A stretch of 64,000 bases of DNA from Salipiger bermudensis (GTDB lineage Bacteria; Pseudomonadota; Alphaproteobacteria; Rhodobacterales; Rhodobacteraceae). The DNA lies in the NCBI RefSeq assembly GCF_019801965.1, contig NZ_JAHVIA010000002.1, positions 1-64,000 on the forward strand, read 5' to 3'. A program made the position numbers and the translations under genes. Below are positions 35,049-43,521 of this stretch, in pieces; the stretch's first letter is position 1; each line of letters starts with the position of its first letter. The notes below the pieces were generated by a model. That model was not told the DNA's origin and made no database searches. It was given only the letters and a program-made list of their open reading frames with translations.

Positions 35049-36557
35049 TCAGTCGCCCCTCTGGGACGGCAGCTTCGAGACCAGCCGCAGCGAGACCGAG
35101 AGCCCCTCGAGCTGGTAATGCGGCCGCAGGAAGAAGCGCGACGCGTAGTAGCCGGGATTGCCCTCGACCTCGTCGACCAGCACCTCGGCGGCGGCCAGCG
35201 GATGGCGCGCCTTGACTTCTTCGGGCGAGGTCTCGGCGTTGTAGTCGACGTAGTTGTTGATCCAGTTCTGCAGCCATTCCTGCATCTCGTCGCGCTCGCG
35301 GAACGAGCCGACCTTGTCGCGCACGATGCATTTCAGGTAATGCGCGAAGCGGCAGGTCGCGAAGAGATAGGGCAGGCGCGCCGCGAGATTGGCGTTGGCC
35401 GAGGCGTCGGGATCGTCGTATTCCGCCGGCTTCTGCAGCGACTGGGCGCCGATGAAGGCGGCCATGTCGGTGTTCTTGCGGTGCACCAGCGGCATCATGC
35501 CGTTCTTGGCGAGCTCCGCCTCGCGGCGATCGGAGATGGCGATCTCGGTCGGGCATTTCATGTCGATGCCGCCATCGTCGGTGGGGAAGCTGTGGGTTGG
35601 CAGGTTGTCGACCGTGCCGCCGGATTCGACCCCGCGGATGCGCGTGCACCAGCCGTATTCCTTGAACGAGCGGGTGACGTTGCGCGCCATGCCGTAGGCC
35701 GCGTTGACCCAGCAGTACTTCTCCGAGCCGGCGCCTTCCGTGTCTTCCTCAAAGGCAAAGGCCTCGACCGGCTCGGTCTTGTCGCCATAGGGCTGGCGGC
35801 CGAGGAAGCGCGGCATGGCGAGGCCGAGATAGCGGCTGTCCTCGCTTTCGCGCAGCGAGCGCCAGGCGGCGTATTCCGGGGTCTGGAAGATCTTCGACAG
35901 GTCGCGCGGGTTGGCGAGCTCCGACCAGCTGTCCATCTGGAACAGCGACGGATCGGCCCCGGCGATGAACGGAGCGTGGGCCGAGGCCGCGACCTTGGAC
36001 ATCTCGCCCAGCAGCTCGACATCCTTAGGGCTGTGATCGAAATGGTAATCGCCGACGAGGCAGCCATAGGGCTCGCCGCCGAACTGGCCGTATTCCTCTT
36101 CATAGAGCTTCTTGAAGATCGGCGACTGGTCCCAGGCGGTGCCCTTGAACTTGCGCAGGGTCTTGGAAAGATCCTTCTTCGAGACATTGAGCACCCGGAT
36201 CTTCAGCTGCTCGTCGGTCTCGGTGTTGTTCACCAGGTAGTGCAGCCCGCGCCAAGCGCTTTCGAGCTGCTGGAAATCCCTGTGGTGCAGCACGAGATTG
36301 ACCTGCTCGGTGAGCTTGCGGTCGATCTCGGCGATGATGCCCTCGATCGAGCGCAGCGCGTCGTCCGAGACCAGCGTCTCATTGGCCAGCACCTGCTCGG
36401 CGAGCGTACGCACCGCCTCTTCCACGGCGCTGCGGGCCTGCTCGGATTTCGGCCGGAATTCCTTCTCCAGCAGGGCGGCGAACTCGCCCGAGCCGAAGGT
36501 CGTCTCGGCGGTCTCGGCGGCGGCCTCCTGGGCGGCGTTGGTCTGCATCTTGGTCAT
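35049..36557 (-). CDS. tssC: T6SS contractile sheath large subunit TssC
   Basis: TssC with TssB forms the contractile sheath. The 502-residue protein shows the standard features: LVLHHRDFQQLESAWRGLHY, the PFIAGADPSLF stretch, LGLAMPRFLGRQPYG, and the C-terminal RFFLRPHYQLEGLSVSLRLVSKLP. It starts 3 bases after tssB. The TssB-TssC fusion at 26085-28049 has the same motif order, which makes TssC the reference for that comparison. Confidence 0.97.
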   Translation of the reverse strand: MTKMQTNAAQEAAAETAETTFGSGEFAALLEKEFRPKSEQARSAVEEAVRTLAEQVLANETLVSDDALRSIEGIIAEIDRKLTEQVNLVLHHRDFQQLESAWRGLHYLVNNTETDEQLKIRVLNVSKKDLSKTLRKFKGTAWDQSPIFKKLYEEEYGQFGGEPYGCLVGDYHFDHSPKDVELLGEMSKVAASAHAPFIAGADPSLFQMDSWSELANPRDLSKIFQTPEYAAWRSLRESEDSRYLGLAMPRFLGRQPYGDKTEPVEAFAFEEDTEGAGSEKYCWVNAAYGMARNVTRSFKEYGWCTRIRGVESGGTVDNLPTHSFPTDDGGIDMKCPTEIAISDRREAELAKNGMMPLVHRKNTDMAAFIGAQSLQKPAEYDDPDASANANLAARLPYLFATCRFAHYLKCIVRDKVGSFRERDEMQEWLQNWINNYVDYNAETSPEEVKARHPLAAAEVLVDEVEGNPGYYASRFFLRPHYQLEGLSVSLRLVSKLPSQRGD

Positions 36558-36560
36558 GGC

Positions 36561-37070
36561 CTAGTCCTCGGTCTCGGAGGACGGCGTCGGGGCCGAGGCC
36601 AGGGCCTTGAGCAGATCCGGGTCCTGCAGGAGCTTGGTGACGAGCTCCTCGGCGCCGGTCTTGCCGTCCATGTAGGTGGTCAGGTTGGAAAGCTGGGTGC
36701 GCGCCTCGAGCAGCTTGCGCAGCGGCGCGACCTTGCAGGCGATGGCGTCGGGGGCGAAATCGTCGAGGCTCTCGAAGGTGATGTCGACGGCGAGATTGCC
36801 CTCTCCGGTCAGGGTGTTGGGCAGGTTGAAGGCGGCGCGCGGCTTCATCGAGGCCATCCGGTCGTCGAAATTGTCGGTGTCGATCTCGAGAAACTTGCGG
36901 TCGGCCACCGCCGGAAGCGGCTCCACCGACTTGCCCGAAAGGTCCGACATCACGCCCATGACAAAGGGCAGCTGGACGGATTTCTCGGCGCCGTAGAGTT
37001 CGACGTCGTATTCGATCTGGACGCGTGGCGCGCGGTTGCGGGCCACGAATTTCTGACTGCTGTCGGCCAT
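36561..37070 (-). CDS. tssB: T6SS contractile sheath small subunit TssB
   Basis: TssB pairs with TssC and carries the helix recognised by ClpV. Starting at 37070 (MADSSQKFVARNRAPRVQIEY) the protein has 169 residues. The LPFVMGVMSDLSGKS motif and the C-terminal LDAR-like helix (PLRKLLEARTQLSNLTTYMDG) are clear. The frame is open nine codons further, but this start fits the family and follows the ECF-type promoter at 37099-37127 directly. Confidence 0.96.
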   Translation of the reverse strand: MADSSQKFVARNRAPRVQIEYDVELYGAEKSVQLPFVMGVMSDLSGKSVEPLPAVADRKFLEIDTDNFDDRMASMKPRAAFNLPNTLTGEGNLAVDITFESLDDFAPDAIACKVAPLRKLLEARTQLSNLTTYMDGKTGAEELVTKLLQDPDLLKALASAPTPSSETED

Positions 37071-37098
37071 GGTGAAAACTCCCGTGTTGGTCTGCAAA

Positions 37099-37127
37099 TG
37101 AGTGCCCGGGCCCGGGGGAAAGGTTCA
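37099..37127 (-). promoter_or_regulatory. ECF-type promoter of tssB-tssC-hcp
   Basis: Minus strand: TGAACC (37127-37122), 15-base spacer, GGCACTCA (37106-37099), 29 bases before the tssB start. It lies in the 70-base gap after tssA and would strongly drive sheath and tube genes. Confidence 0.7.
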
Positions 37128-37140
37128 CGCGAGGCGGAGA

Positions 37141-38196
37141 TTATTCGTCGTCGCTCTCTTCGAGCCCGCCGATCAGCGCGACGTTCTCGACCCCGAGCGG
37201 GGCCATGTCCTTCATGATCGAAAGGAAATCCGCCGAGACGAGCCGGCGTGCGCGCGTCAGCAGCAGCGGCACCGGGCTCGAGGGTTCGGTGCGGGTGTAG
37301 TAGTCGATGATCCGGTCGATGGCGCGCTTCACATCCTCGGGCGAGGCGATGGCGCCGGGGGCGCTTGCGGTTGGCGCGGCGCCTGGCGCGGGGAAGTGCG
37401 GGGCGTGCTCGACCCCGTCGCCCGTCTCGGCCTCCGTCGTGTCCTCTTCTTCGGCATCCGCCGGGGCCGCGACGTGCTCCGACAAGCGCCGGACGATCTC
37501 GCGCAGGACGCGCTCAAGCGGCTCGAGATCCGGCCCGTCGCTGCCGATCCGGGCGTCGAAGGTTTCGGAGATGGCGCGCACATGCGCGAGGCTGGTCTCG
37601 GCCGCCGCGGCGCGGGCGGCGAGCGCCTCGGGGTCGCTGTCCATGAAGGCCGCCTCGATGCTCTGCGGGCTCAGCGCCTCGCCCTCCGGGGGGGCGGGCA
37701 GTTCACCCTCGGCGATCTTCACGTCGCGCAGCGAGACATGCCCGAAGGCGCGGCTTTCCGCCAGCGCTGCCGCGCGCAGCGCCGCGAGAACCGTGTCGCG
37801 ATCCGTCAGGCCCAGCACGGCGTTGACGCGCATCGTCGGATCGTCGTCATCCTCGGCGTCGAGCTGGGGATGCACGCTGTCCCAGTGCGCTTCGAGCCCG
37901 TGGCGGATGTAGCCCAGCACCGTCTCGAAGCCGGTAAGCCCGTCGGTGCGCAGCGTGGCATTGGCGAGGATCACCGCCACCCGCAGGTCGCGGCTGCGCT
38001 CCAGAAGTGCGCGGGCCGCGCGGGTGACCTCGGCGAAATCCGGGTCTTCGGCGGGGATCACCGCGTCGCCGATCACGCGCTCCTCGCCGGGCGCGTTGGC
38101 CAGCTCCAAAGCGGTGAACTCGGGGTCGTATTCGAGATCGGGGCCGCTCGGCGCGTCGGCGTCGATGGCGGCGAGGAAGGCGGCGAGGTCAAGCAT
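37141..38196 (-). CDS. tssA: T6SS protein TssA
   Basis: TssA caps or nucleates the growing sheath and tube. The 351-residue protein has the ImpA N-terminal domain (about 10-140: PSGPDLEYDPEF, WDSVHPQLDAEDDDDPTMR), a linker, and a C-terminal region with RAIDRIIDYYTRTEPSSPVPLLLTRA, the motif of short-type TssA proteins. It starts 28 bases after the kinase gene. Confidence 0.94.
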   Translation of the reverse strand: MLDLAAFLAAIDADAPSGPDLEYDPEFTALELANAPGEERVIGDAVIPAEDPDFAEVTRAARALLERSRDLRVAVILANATLRTDGLTGFETVLGYIRHGLEAHWDSVHPQLDAEDDDDPTMRVNAVLGLTDRDTVLAALRAAALAESRAFGHVSLRDVKIAEGELPAPPEGEALSPQSIEAAFMDSDPEALAARAAAAETSLAHVRAISETFDARIGSDGPDLEPLERVLREIVRRLSEHVAAPADAEEEDTTEAETGDGVEHAPHFPAPGAAPTASAPGAIASPEDVKRAIDRIIDYYTRTEPSSPVPLLLTRARRLVSADFLSIMKDMAPLGVENVALIGGLEESDDE

Positions 38197-38224
38197 GGCG
38201 GGGCCTTTCGCGGGTCAAAGCAAG

Positions 38225-39562
38225 TCAGGTCAGGGCGGCGCGCAGGAAGCGCGCGCGCTCGTCGGGGGCGGAAATCGCCTCGGAGAGCGTCTGCGCCAGC
38301 GCCTCGAAGCTCGCGGCCTTGCGGGCGCTCTTGCGCACCAGCACCGGGGCGATGGGGCCGAGATGCGGCGTCAGCAGCTCGGTCAGGCGGGTGAGCGCGG
38401 CGTCGGGCAGGCCCGGCGCGGTGCCGAGCGCGGTGGCGTCCTGCGCCAGCGCGCTCTCGATGGCGCGGCGCAGGGTCTGGCGCTCGGCCTCGTCCTCGAC
38501 CTCGGTCAGCACCGCGGCGACGAGCTGCTCCGTCGTGGAGGCCTTGGCGGCGGCACGGCGGGCGATCACCCGGCCCATGGGGCCGAGGCTGCCGGTCAGG
38601 TGCTGCTCGAGCCGCGCCAGCGTGCCGCCGCTCATGCGGGTCAGCATGGTCTTGGTCAGCGTGGCATCCGGGGCCCGGGCGCTGGGCGCGGCCTCGATCA
38701 GCCCGGTGCGGTTGGCGGCGGGTAGGATCCCCGCAAGCGCGGCGCGCATCTCCTCGGCGCGGGCAAAGCGCCTTTCTGGATCGACATGCATCGCGGTCAT
38801 CACGATATGGTCGAGCTCGGCCGGGATGCCCTCGTTGATCTCGCCCGGACGCGGCGCCCGGCCCTCGCGCACGGCGGCAAACAGCGCCTCGACGCCGCCG
38901 CCCTTGTAGGGCTTGCGTCCGGTCAGCAGCTCGTAGAGCACCACGCCGCAGGCATAGATGTCGGCGCGGGCATCGATCTCGCCGCCGGTGAGCTGCTCGG
39001 GCGCCATGTAGGAGGGGGTGCCGACCATACCGGCGCCGGTGGCCTCCATCGCGGTCAGCCGTGCGATGCCGAAATCGGTGAGCTTCACCGTGCCGTCATC
39101 AGTCAGCATGACGTTGGCGGGCTTGAGATCCCGGTGCACGATGCCGGCGGCATGGATGCCCGAAAGACCGGCGAGGATCTGGGCAAAGATCGCGTGGATC
39201 TCCTCGTGCGGCAGCCGCGCGCCGTCGGCCAGCCGGTCTTCGAGCGTCACCGAACGCACCCGCTCCATCACGAGGTAGGGCACGCCCTCCTGCTGCAGGA
39301 AGTCGAACACGGTGACGAGGTTGGGATGCTGCACCCGGCCCGCGGCGCGGGCCTCGCGGGCGAAGCGGTCGAGCCAGTCCTGGCTGCCCGCCGCGCCGAC
39401 CAGGTGCTGGTGGATGGTCTTGATGGCGACAGGGCGGTCGATATCCGGGTCCTGCCCGGCATAGACCACACCCATGGCGCCTTCGCCGAGCACCCCGTCG
39501 ATGCGGTACTTGCCGACCATGCGGCGCCCGCCGCCGGGCACGATGACCGTGGCGTCAGACAT
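38225..39562 (-). CDS. soluble serine/threonine kinase of the T6SS phosphorylation pathway (PpkA-like)
   Basis: The kinase would phosphorylate T6SS components, antagonised by PppA. The 445-residue protein has a complete kinase domain: GEGAMGVVY loop (26-34), Lys48, HRDLKPAN (143-150), DFG (163-165), activation loop ending in [10 protein letters not shown], then APE. The C-terminal 160 residues are helical, with no membrane helix or extracellular sensor, unlike many PpkA proteins. The N-terminus has [11 protein letters not shown] (Thr5), similar to the TssL tag, which suggests autophosphorylation and docking on TagH. It overlaps the DUF3365-HAMP gene by 8 bases, so that protein is probably its sensor half. 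Confidence 0.9.
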   Translation of the reverse strand: MSDATVIVPGGGRRMVGKYRIDGVLGEGAMGVVYAGQDPDIDRPVAIKTIHQHLVGAAGSQDWLDRFAREARAAGRVQHPNLVTVFDFLQQEGVPYLVMERVRSVTLEDRLADGARLPHEEIHAIFAQILAGLSGIHAAGIVHRDLKPANVMLTDDGTVKLTDFGIARLTAMEATGAGMVGTPSYMAPEQLTGGEIDARADIYACGVVLYELLTGRKPYKGGGVEALFAAVREGRAPRPGEINEGIPAELDHIVMTAMHVDPERRFARAEEMRAALAGILPAANRTGLIEAAPSARAPDATLTKTMLTRMSGGTLARLEQHLTGSLGPMGRVIARRAAAKASTTEQLVAAVLTEVEDEAERQTLRRAIESALAQDATALGTAPGLPDAALTRLTELLTPHLGPIAPVLVRKSARKAASFEALAQTLSEAISAPDERARFLRAALT

Positions 39563-40427
39563 CGATCATGCTCATCGCGCGTTCGAGGCTGCGGCGCATC
39601 CGGTTGAACGAGACCGACAGCGAGCTGATCTCGTCGCGCCCCGGCTTCTTGTATTCCTCGACCGAGAAATCGCCCATGCTGACCTTCTCGGCCACCTCCG
39701 ACATCCGCCGTACCGGGCGCAGCACGATGCGGCCGAGCATCAGGTTGGTGAGCACGAAGACCAGCAGGAACACGCCCGCGAGCCCAACGATCAGGATGAT
39801 CCCGGTCTCCAGCGCGCGCTTGTCGGCCAGCGCCATCGGTGCCGAGATGATCTGCGCGCCCACGGTCTCGCCCAGCTCCCAGCCGAAGCCGTGATCGGGG
39901 CCGTAAAGATCGACCATGGCGGGCGGCGCGGCCTCGGGGGTCGAATGGCAGCGCAGGCAGCCCTCCTGGTAGATGGTCAGCGGGAAGGCGACAGTCAGGA
40001 CGCGGCCGCTCTCGCCCTCGATCACGGTCGAGAGCTGCTCGAGCGCGGGATCGGCGCGGAACTGCTCGATCAGCTCCTTCTCGAGCGGCGTGGGCAGATC
40101 GGCGGGGTTGGTCGGGTCGAGCGCGGCTTCCTTGTAGCTGAACTCGGGGAAATGCTCCTGCACGTTGGCAAAGACCGAGCGCGCCGCGAAGGAGGTGACG
40201 GTCTCGGGCAGGAACAGGATGTCGTTGTCGTCCGAGAGCAGCGGGTCGATATTGGTCAGCGTGTAGGAGCGCACGGCGAGGGCGTTGGCGCGCAGGAGCC
40301 GGATCGATTCCTCGATCTCCTCCACCGCCGATGCCTGCACGAAGCGGTAGGAGAGGCCGGCGGCGGCGCCGATGCCGATGACGCAGGCCAGAAGCAGGAC
40401 GATGTTGTACTTGAAACGCAGGCCCAT
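39555..40427 (-). CDS. DUF3365 (c-heme sensor) receptor with HAMP domain
   Basis: The 290-residue protein has a helix at about 7-29, a periplasmic domain (30-205), a second helix at 207-232 and a HAMP domain (230-283), then stops at once. The periplasmic domain contains one heme-c motif, CLRCH (Cys157, Cys160, His161), followed by a Met- and Tyr-rich stretch, as in DUF3365/Tll0287-like sensors that respond to redox or gas ligands (family knowledge). There is no output domain, and the kinase gene overlaps its end by 8 bases, so the two probably make a split receptor kinase. It is the second gene after the ECF-type promoter at 41659. Confidence 0.85.
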   Translation of the reverse strand: MGLRFKYNIVLLLACVIGIGAAAGLSYRFVQASAVEEIEESIRLLRANALAVRSYTLTNIDPLLSDDNDILFLPETVTSFAARSVFANVQEHFPEFSYKEAALDPTNPADLPTPLEKELIEQFRADPALEQLSTVIEGESGRVLTVAFPLTIYQEGCLRCHSTPEAAPPAMVDLYGPDHGFGWELGETVGAQIISAPMALADKRALETGIILIVGLAGVFLLVFVLTNLMLGRIVLRPVRRMSEVAEKVSMGDFSVEEYKKPGRDEISSLSVSFNRMRRSLERAMSMIDV

Positions 40428-40547
40428 GGGCTCGCTCCTTCCAGGTTGTGCGCGGCTCGGCGCGGGCGGGTTCGCGCATGCGTGCGCAGGGGTGGGCAGG
40501 CGGGACCGAGCCCGCAGCGGGGCAGGCGGGCGCGTGGCCCGAGGGGA

Positions 40548-41564
40548 TCAGGATCTGAGGTCGAGAAGCTGGCGGCGGTTGAGCACGCCGGTGGCCTCCT
40601 CCGAGCGGCTCTGCTGGAAGTCGGTGATCGCCTCGCGGGTCTGGGGGCCGAAGATCCCGTCGACGAGTCCGCGATAGAAGCCCCCGGCGCGCAGCTCGCG
40701 CTGGATGCCGCGCTTGGCCGAGCGCGAGAGCGACTGCTCGAGGATGCGCAGCTCGTCGATGGTTTCGGCGGGCAGTTCGGGCGTGGCCGTTGCCTCGACC
40801 ACCGGTTCGGGCTCTGCCACCGGCTGAGGGGCCGCGACCGACTCGGGCGTGGCTGCCGGGGTCGCAACGGGGGCCGGTTCAGGGTCCGCGGCGAGTTCGG
40901 GCGCGGCGCGCAGCAGGATGCGGTTCGAGGGCAGGTCGGAGAGCGTCACGCCGTCCTTGGTGAACATGCCGCGCAGGATGGTGCCGAGTTCGACCTCCTC
41001 CTGCCGTGCGGCGGCCTCGAGCACTGTCAGCACCGGGCCGAAGGCGCCGATCCCGGCCACCACGACCGCGGCCGCGCCGGCCACCGGATCGGGCGCGCGC
41101 TCGACCTTGCTGATGCCGCCCGGCAGGCCGGAAGGCGGCGCGGTCACGGTCAGCACCACGGCGCCGCCCTGCTCGGAGAGCGCGGCAGAGCGGGCGAAGG
41201 CCAGTGTCGGGATCGCCTGCGTGAAGAGATCGGTGGAGCGGCCCAGCGTCGCGCCCGCTGGCAGCACGTAGTCGCGCCCCTCGAAGATCACCGCGGGCGC
41301 ATCGAGATAGACGAATGTGGCGCGGGAATCCTCGGCCTCGCGGGCGAAACGCTTGAGGATCGAGCGCAGCTCGGCGTTGTTCGGATCGGCGGCGCGCAGG
41401 GTCTCGGCGCCCATCAGCTGGAGCTGGGTCTGCACCGCGTCGGCCCGGGCGCCGCCCTCTCCGACCGAGATCACGAGCGCGACGGTGCGGTCGCTGGTCT
41501 GGGCCGCGCCGGACAAGGCGGCGAACATTAGGCTGAGGGTCGTCAGGACAACGCGGGCAAACAT
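40548..41564 (-). CDS. secreted caspase-like protein lacking catalytic residues, with peptidoglycan-binding domain
   Basis: The 338-residue protein starts at 41564 (AGAGAGG upstream) with a signal peptide cut near residue 21. Residues 24-145 follow the caspase-like (C14) pattern, including the strand before the active site (TFVYLDAPAVIFEGRDYVLP). The usual GHG is replaced by DAP, and the later D-x-C element is absent (VVLTVTAP), so peptidase activity is unlikely. A Pro/Ala/Glu-rich linker (225-268) leads to a PG_binding_1 domain (278-335: GFYRGLVDGIFGPQTREAI). It is the first gene after an ECF-type promoter and precedes the heme receptor and kinase. A wall-bound sensor or scaffold is my inference. 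Confidence 0.7.
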   Translation of the reverse strand: MFARVVLTTLSLMFAALSGAAQTSDRTVALVISVGEGGARADAVQTQLQLMGAETLRAADPNNAELRSILKRFAREAEDSRATFVYLDAPAVIFEGRDYVLPAGATLGRSTDLFTQAIPTLAFARSAALSEQGGAVVLTVTAPPSGLPGGISKVERAPDPVAGAAAVVVAGIGAFGPVLTVLEAAARQEEVELGTILRGMFTKDGVTLSDLPSNRILLRAAPELAADPEPAPVATPAATPESVAAPQPVAEPEPVVEATATPELPAETIDELRILEQSLSRSAKRGIQRELRAGGFYRGLVDGIFGPQTREAITDFQQSRSEEATGVLNRRQLLDLRS

Positions 41565-41658
41565 GGCGGGGCCTCTCTTCCGTTGGCGTCGTGGCGCCGG
41601 AGCGGAGAGGCGGGGCGGGGGAGAACGCGCCCGACCGGTCTCGGCTCCGGTCATCCCG

Positions 41659-41687
41659 TAGGTGCCCGGAGCCGAGAGAGAGGTTCA
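41659..41687 (-). promoter_or_regulatory. ECF-type promoter of the pseudo-caspase/receptor/kinase/tssA operon
   Basis: Minus strand: TGAACC (41687-41682), 15-base spacer, GGCACCTA (41666-41659), about 95 bases before the start codon at 41564. Identical boxes and spacing to the sigma operon promoter. Confidence 0.75.
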
Positions 41688-41722
41688 TGTCATGGGGGAA
41701 TTATTTTGCCGCGAGGCGCGGG

Positions 41723-42892
41723 TCAGTCGTGGCAGGCCGGGGCGCTGGCCTCGACCGCGCGCAGCGCCTCGCAGGCATCGACCATCGGCACATCGCCATG
41801 CATCACCACCGCGCCATGAAGGGCGTGGGCGATGTCGGGCGCGGCGAGATCGTGGTGCCGGGCGCGCAGAAGCGCCACGACGCCGCTCACATGGGCGGCG
41901 GCGACGGAGGAGCCGGAGACATAGCGGTAATCGTTGTGCGGTGCCGCGCTGATCACGTCGACCGCGGGCGCCGGCACCTGCCGCTCGGTGCCATTCCCGG
42001 CGGCGATCACCCCCGGAAGCGAGGCCGGGAAGGTGGGCTCCGCGCTCTCGCCCCAGGCCGCGACGACGATCATCCCCGCCGCCTCGGCCGCCTCGACCAG
42101 CTCCTGCAAAAGCGGGTCCGGCGGGCCGCCGAGGCTCATGTTGAGCACGTGCACGTCGTTGAGGATGGCGAAGTTCAGCGCCCGCGCCAGCGAGAAGCTG
42201 TTGCAGCGCCCGCCCAGCCCCTCCGGCTGCCAGCAGGCGCGCAGGCCCACGAGTTCGGCCTGCGGCGCGACGCCGATCATGCCGATCTCGTTGCCCGCAT
42301 CGGCGGCGATGATGCCGGCAATGGCGGTGCCATGCGGCTCGGCGGCGCTGCCCTGCGCGTTGCCGACGAAATCGCGCAGGTCGGCGAGGCGGCCCGCGAG
42401 ATCGGGATGGTCGCTGTCGATGGCGCTGTCGATGACGCCCACGCGCACGCCCGCGCCGGTGCTGAGGCGGTGGGCGGCGGCGGCGTTGATCTGTTTCAGC
42501 GCGCTTTGCATCGGCAGCAGCGGATCACGGTAGAGCGCCTCGAAGACCTGGAAATCGTTCATCCGCTGCACCGTCCGGATCTCCGCATCGGCCTGCATCC
42601 GGGCGATCAGCGCGTCGAGATCGGGATTGCCCTCGGTGTCGACCACGAGGCAGTGAACGGCGAGCGATTGCAGCGGCCACTCGGCGGTGAGCGTGACATT
42701 GAAACGGGCCTCGATGCCGGCGGCGACGGCGCTCAGTGCGTCGGGGTCGGCCAACGGCACGGTGAGGATCAGGTGGGTCTGCGTGGCGATGCCATCGGCC
42801 GGCACCAGCCGCCAGGGCGGGGCCTGCTGCGCCCGCGCGGGGACGGCGAGCAGGAGGGCGGCAAGCAGGAGCGAGACGATGGCACGCAGCAT
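41723..42892 (-). CDS. secreted subtilisin-like (S8) protease, altered oxyanion position
   Basis: The 389-residue protein has a signal peptide (about 1-22), a propeptide-like domain (38-118) and an S8 catalytic domain. Triad residues are Asp155 (VGVIDS), His187 (PHGTA) and Ser329 (SGSSVAAAHVSG). The segment that normally reads AAGN around the oxyanion Asn reads AAWGE here, so Glu282 replaces the Asn, which could weaken or narrow activity. The gene follows the anti-sigma gene immediately (the stop lies 6 bases before this start) and belongs to the sigma operon. Processing of the anti-sigma factor or an envelope substrate is a reasonable guess. A GTG three codons upstream is an alternative start. 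Confidence 0.85.
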   Translation of the reverse strand: MLRAIVSLLLAALLLAVPARAQQAPPWRLVPADGIATQTHLILTVPLADPDALSAVAAGIEARFNVTLTAEWPLQSLAVHCLVVDTEGNPDLDALIARMQADAEIRTVQRMNDFQVFEALYRDPLLPMQSALKQINAAAAHRLSTGAGVRVGVIDSAIDSDHPDLAGRLADLRDFVGNAQGSAAEPHGTAIAGIIAADAGNEIGMIGVAPQAELVGLRACWQPEGLGGRCNSFSLARALNFAILNDVHVLNMSLGGPPDPLLQELVEAAEAAGMIVVAAWGESAEPTFPASLPGVIAAGNGTERQVPAPAVDVISAAPHNDYRYVSGSSVAAAHVSGVVALLRARHHDLAAPDIAHALHGAVVMHGDVPMVDACEALRAVEASAPACHD

Positions 42893-42897
42893 GGGGA

Positions 42898-43521
42898 TCA
42901 CTCGTCGGGGGCGGCGAACAGGACCTCGGGCGTGGCCATCAGATCCCGTGCGGCGGTGGCAAGGTCGGCCTCGGCGGAGGCCGCGGCGGTGTAGACGCCG
43001 GCCTCGGAGGGGCCGTCGATCAGCGTCAGGCCATGCGCGGCGAGAAGCTGCGCCAAGGCGTCGGGGGACAGGTCGCCGGCGAGCTGGAACTTGATCGCGG
43101 GGCCGGCCTCCGAGCCGCTGGTCAGGGTCTGGTAGTCATCGCCCTCCGGCTGGAACAGCACCACCGCGAGCAGCACGCAGGCGGCGACGCCCAGCCCTCC
43201 GAGCGTGTAGCCCCCGCGTAGACCGGCGAGCCAGCCGCGGGACCGCGGCACCGGGGCGCGCGCCGTGGCTTCGGCGTCGATCTGGGCGCGCAGCTTTTCC
43301 CAGCTGCGGTCGACGGGGGCGTCAGAAGGGTCGACAGTGGCGACCTGCTGCGCGAGGTCGTGCTGCCGCGCCACCTCGGCGGCGAATTCCGGGGAGATCC
43401 GGGCCTGGTGCCGCACCAGCTCCGCCTCGTCCTCGGGGAGGCTGCCATTGACGTACCACGGGATCAGCTCCCAGGCAGTCTCGTAGGCCTCTGACCTGGG
43501 TATGGGCTTGGAATCATGCAA
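42898..43521 (-). CDS. membrane anti-sigma factor with propeptide-like periplasmic domain
   Basis: The 207-residue protein overlaps the ECF sigma gene by 8 bases. Residues 10-65 form a helical cytoplasmic region like anti-sigma domains (YETAWELIPWYVNGSLPEDE), without the zinc Cys/His. One membrane helix follows at 106-124. The periplasmic part (130-207) ends in GVYTAAASAEADLATAARDL and then a PEVLFAAPD strand, a pattern I associate with inhibitor-I9-like subtilisin propeptides. The adjacent gene encodes a subtilase, so the domain may dock to or inhibit it. Anti-sigma function is inferred mainly from operon position and topology. Confidence 0.75.
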   Translation of the reverse strand: MHDSKPIPRSEAYETAWELIPWYVNGSLPEDEAELVRHQARISPEFAAEVARQHDLAQQVATVDPSDAPVDRSWEKLRAQIDAEATARAPVPRSRGWLAGLRGGYTLGGLGVAACVLLAVVLFQPEGDDYQTLTSGSEAGPAIKFQLAGDLSPDALAQLLAAHGLTLIDGPSEAGVYTAAASAEADLATAARDLMATPEVLFAAPDE

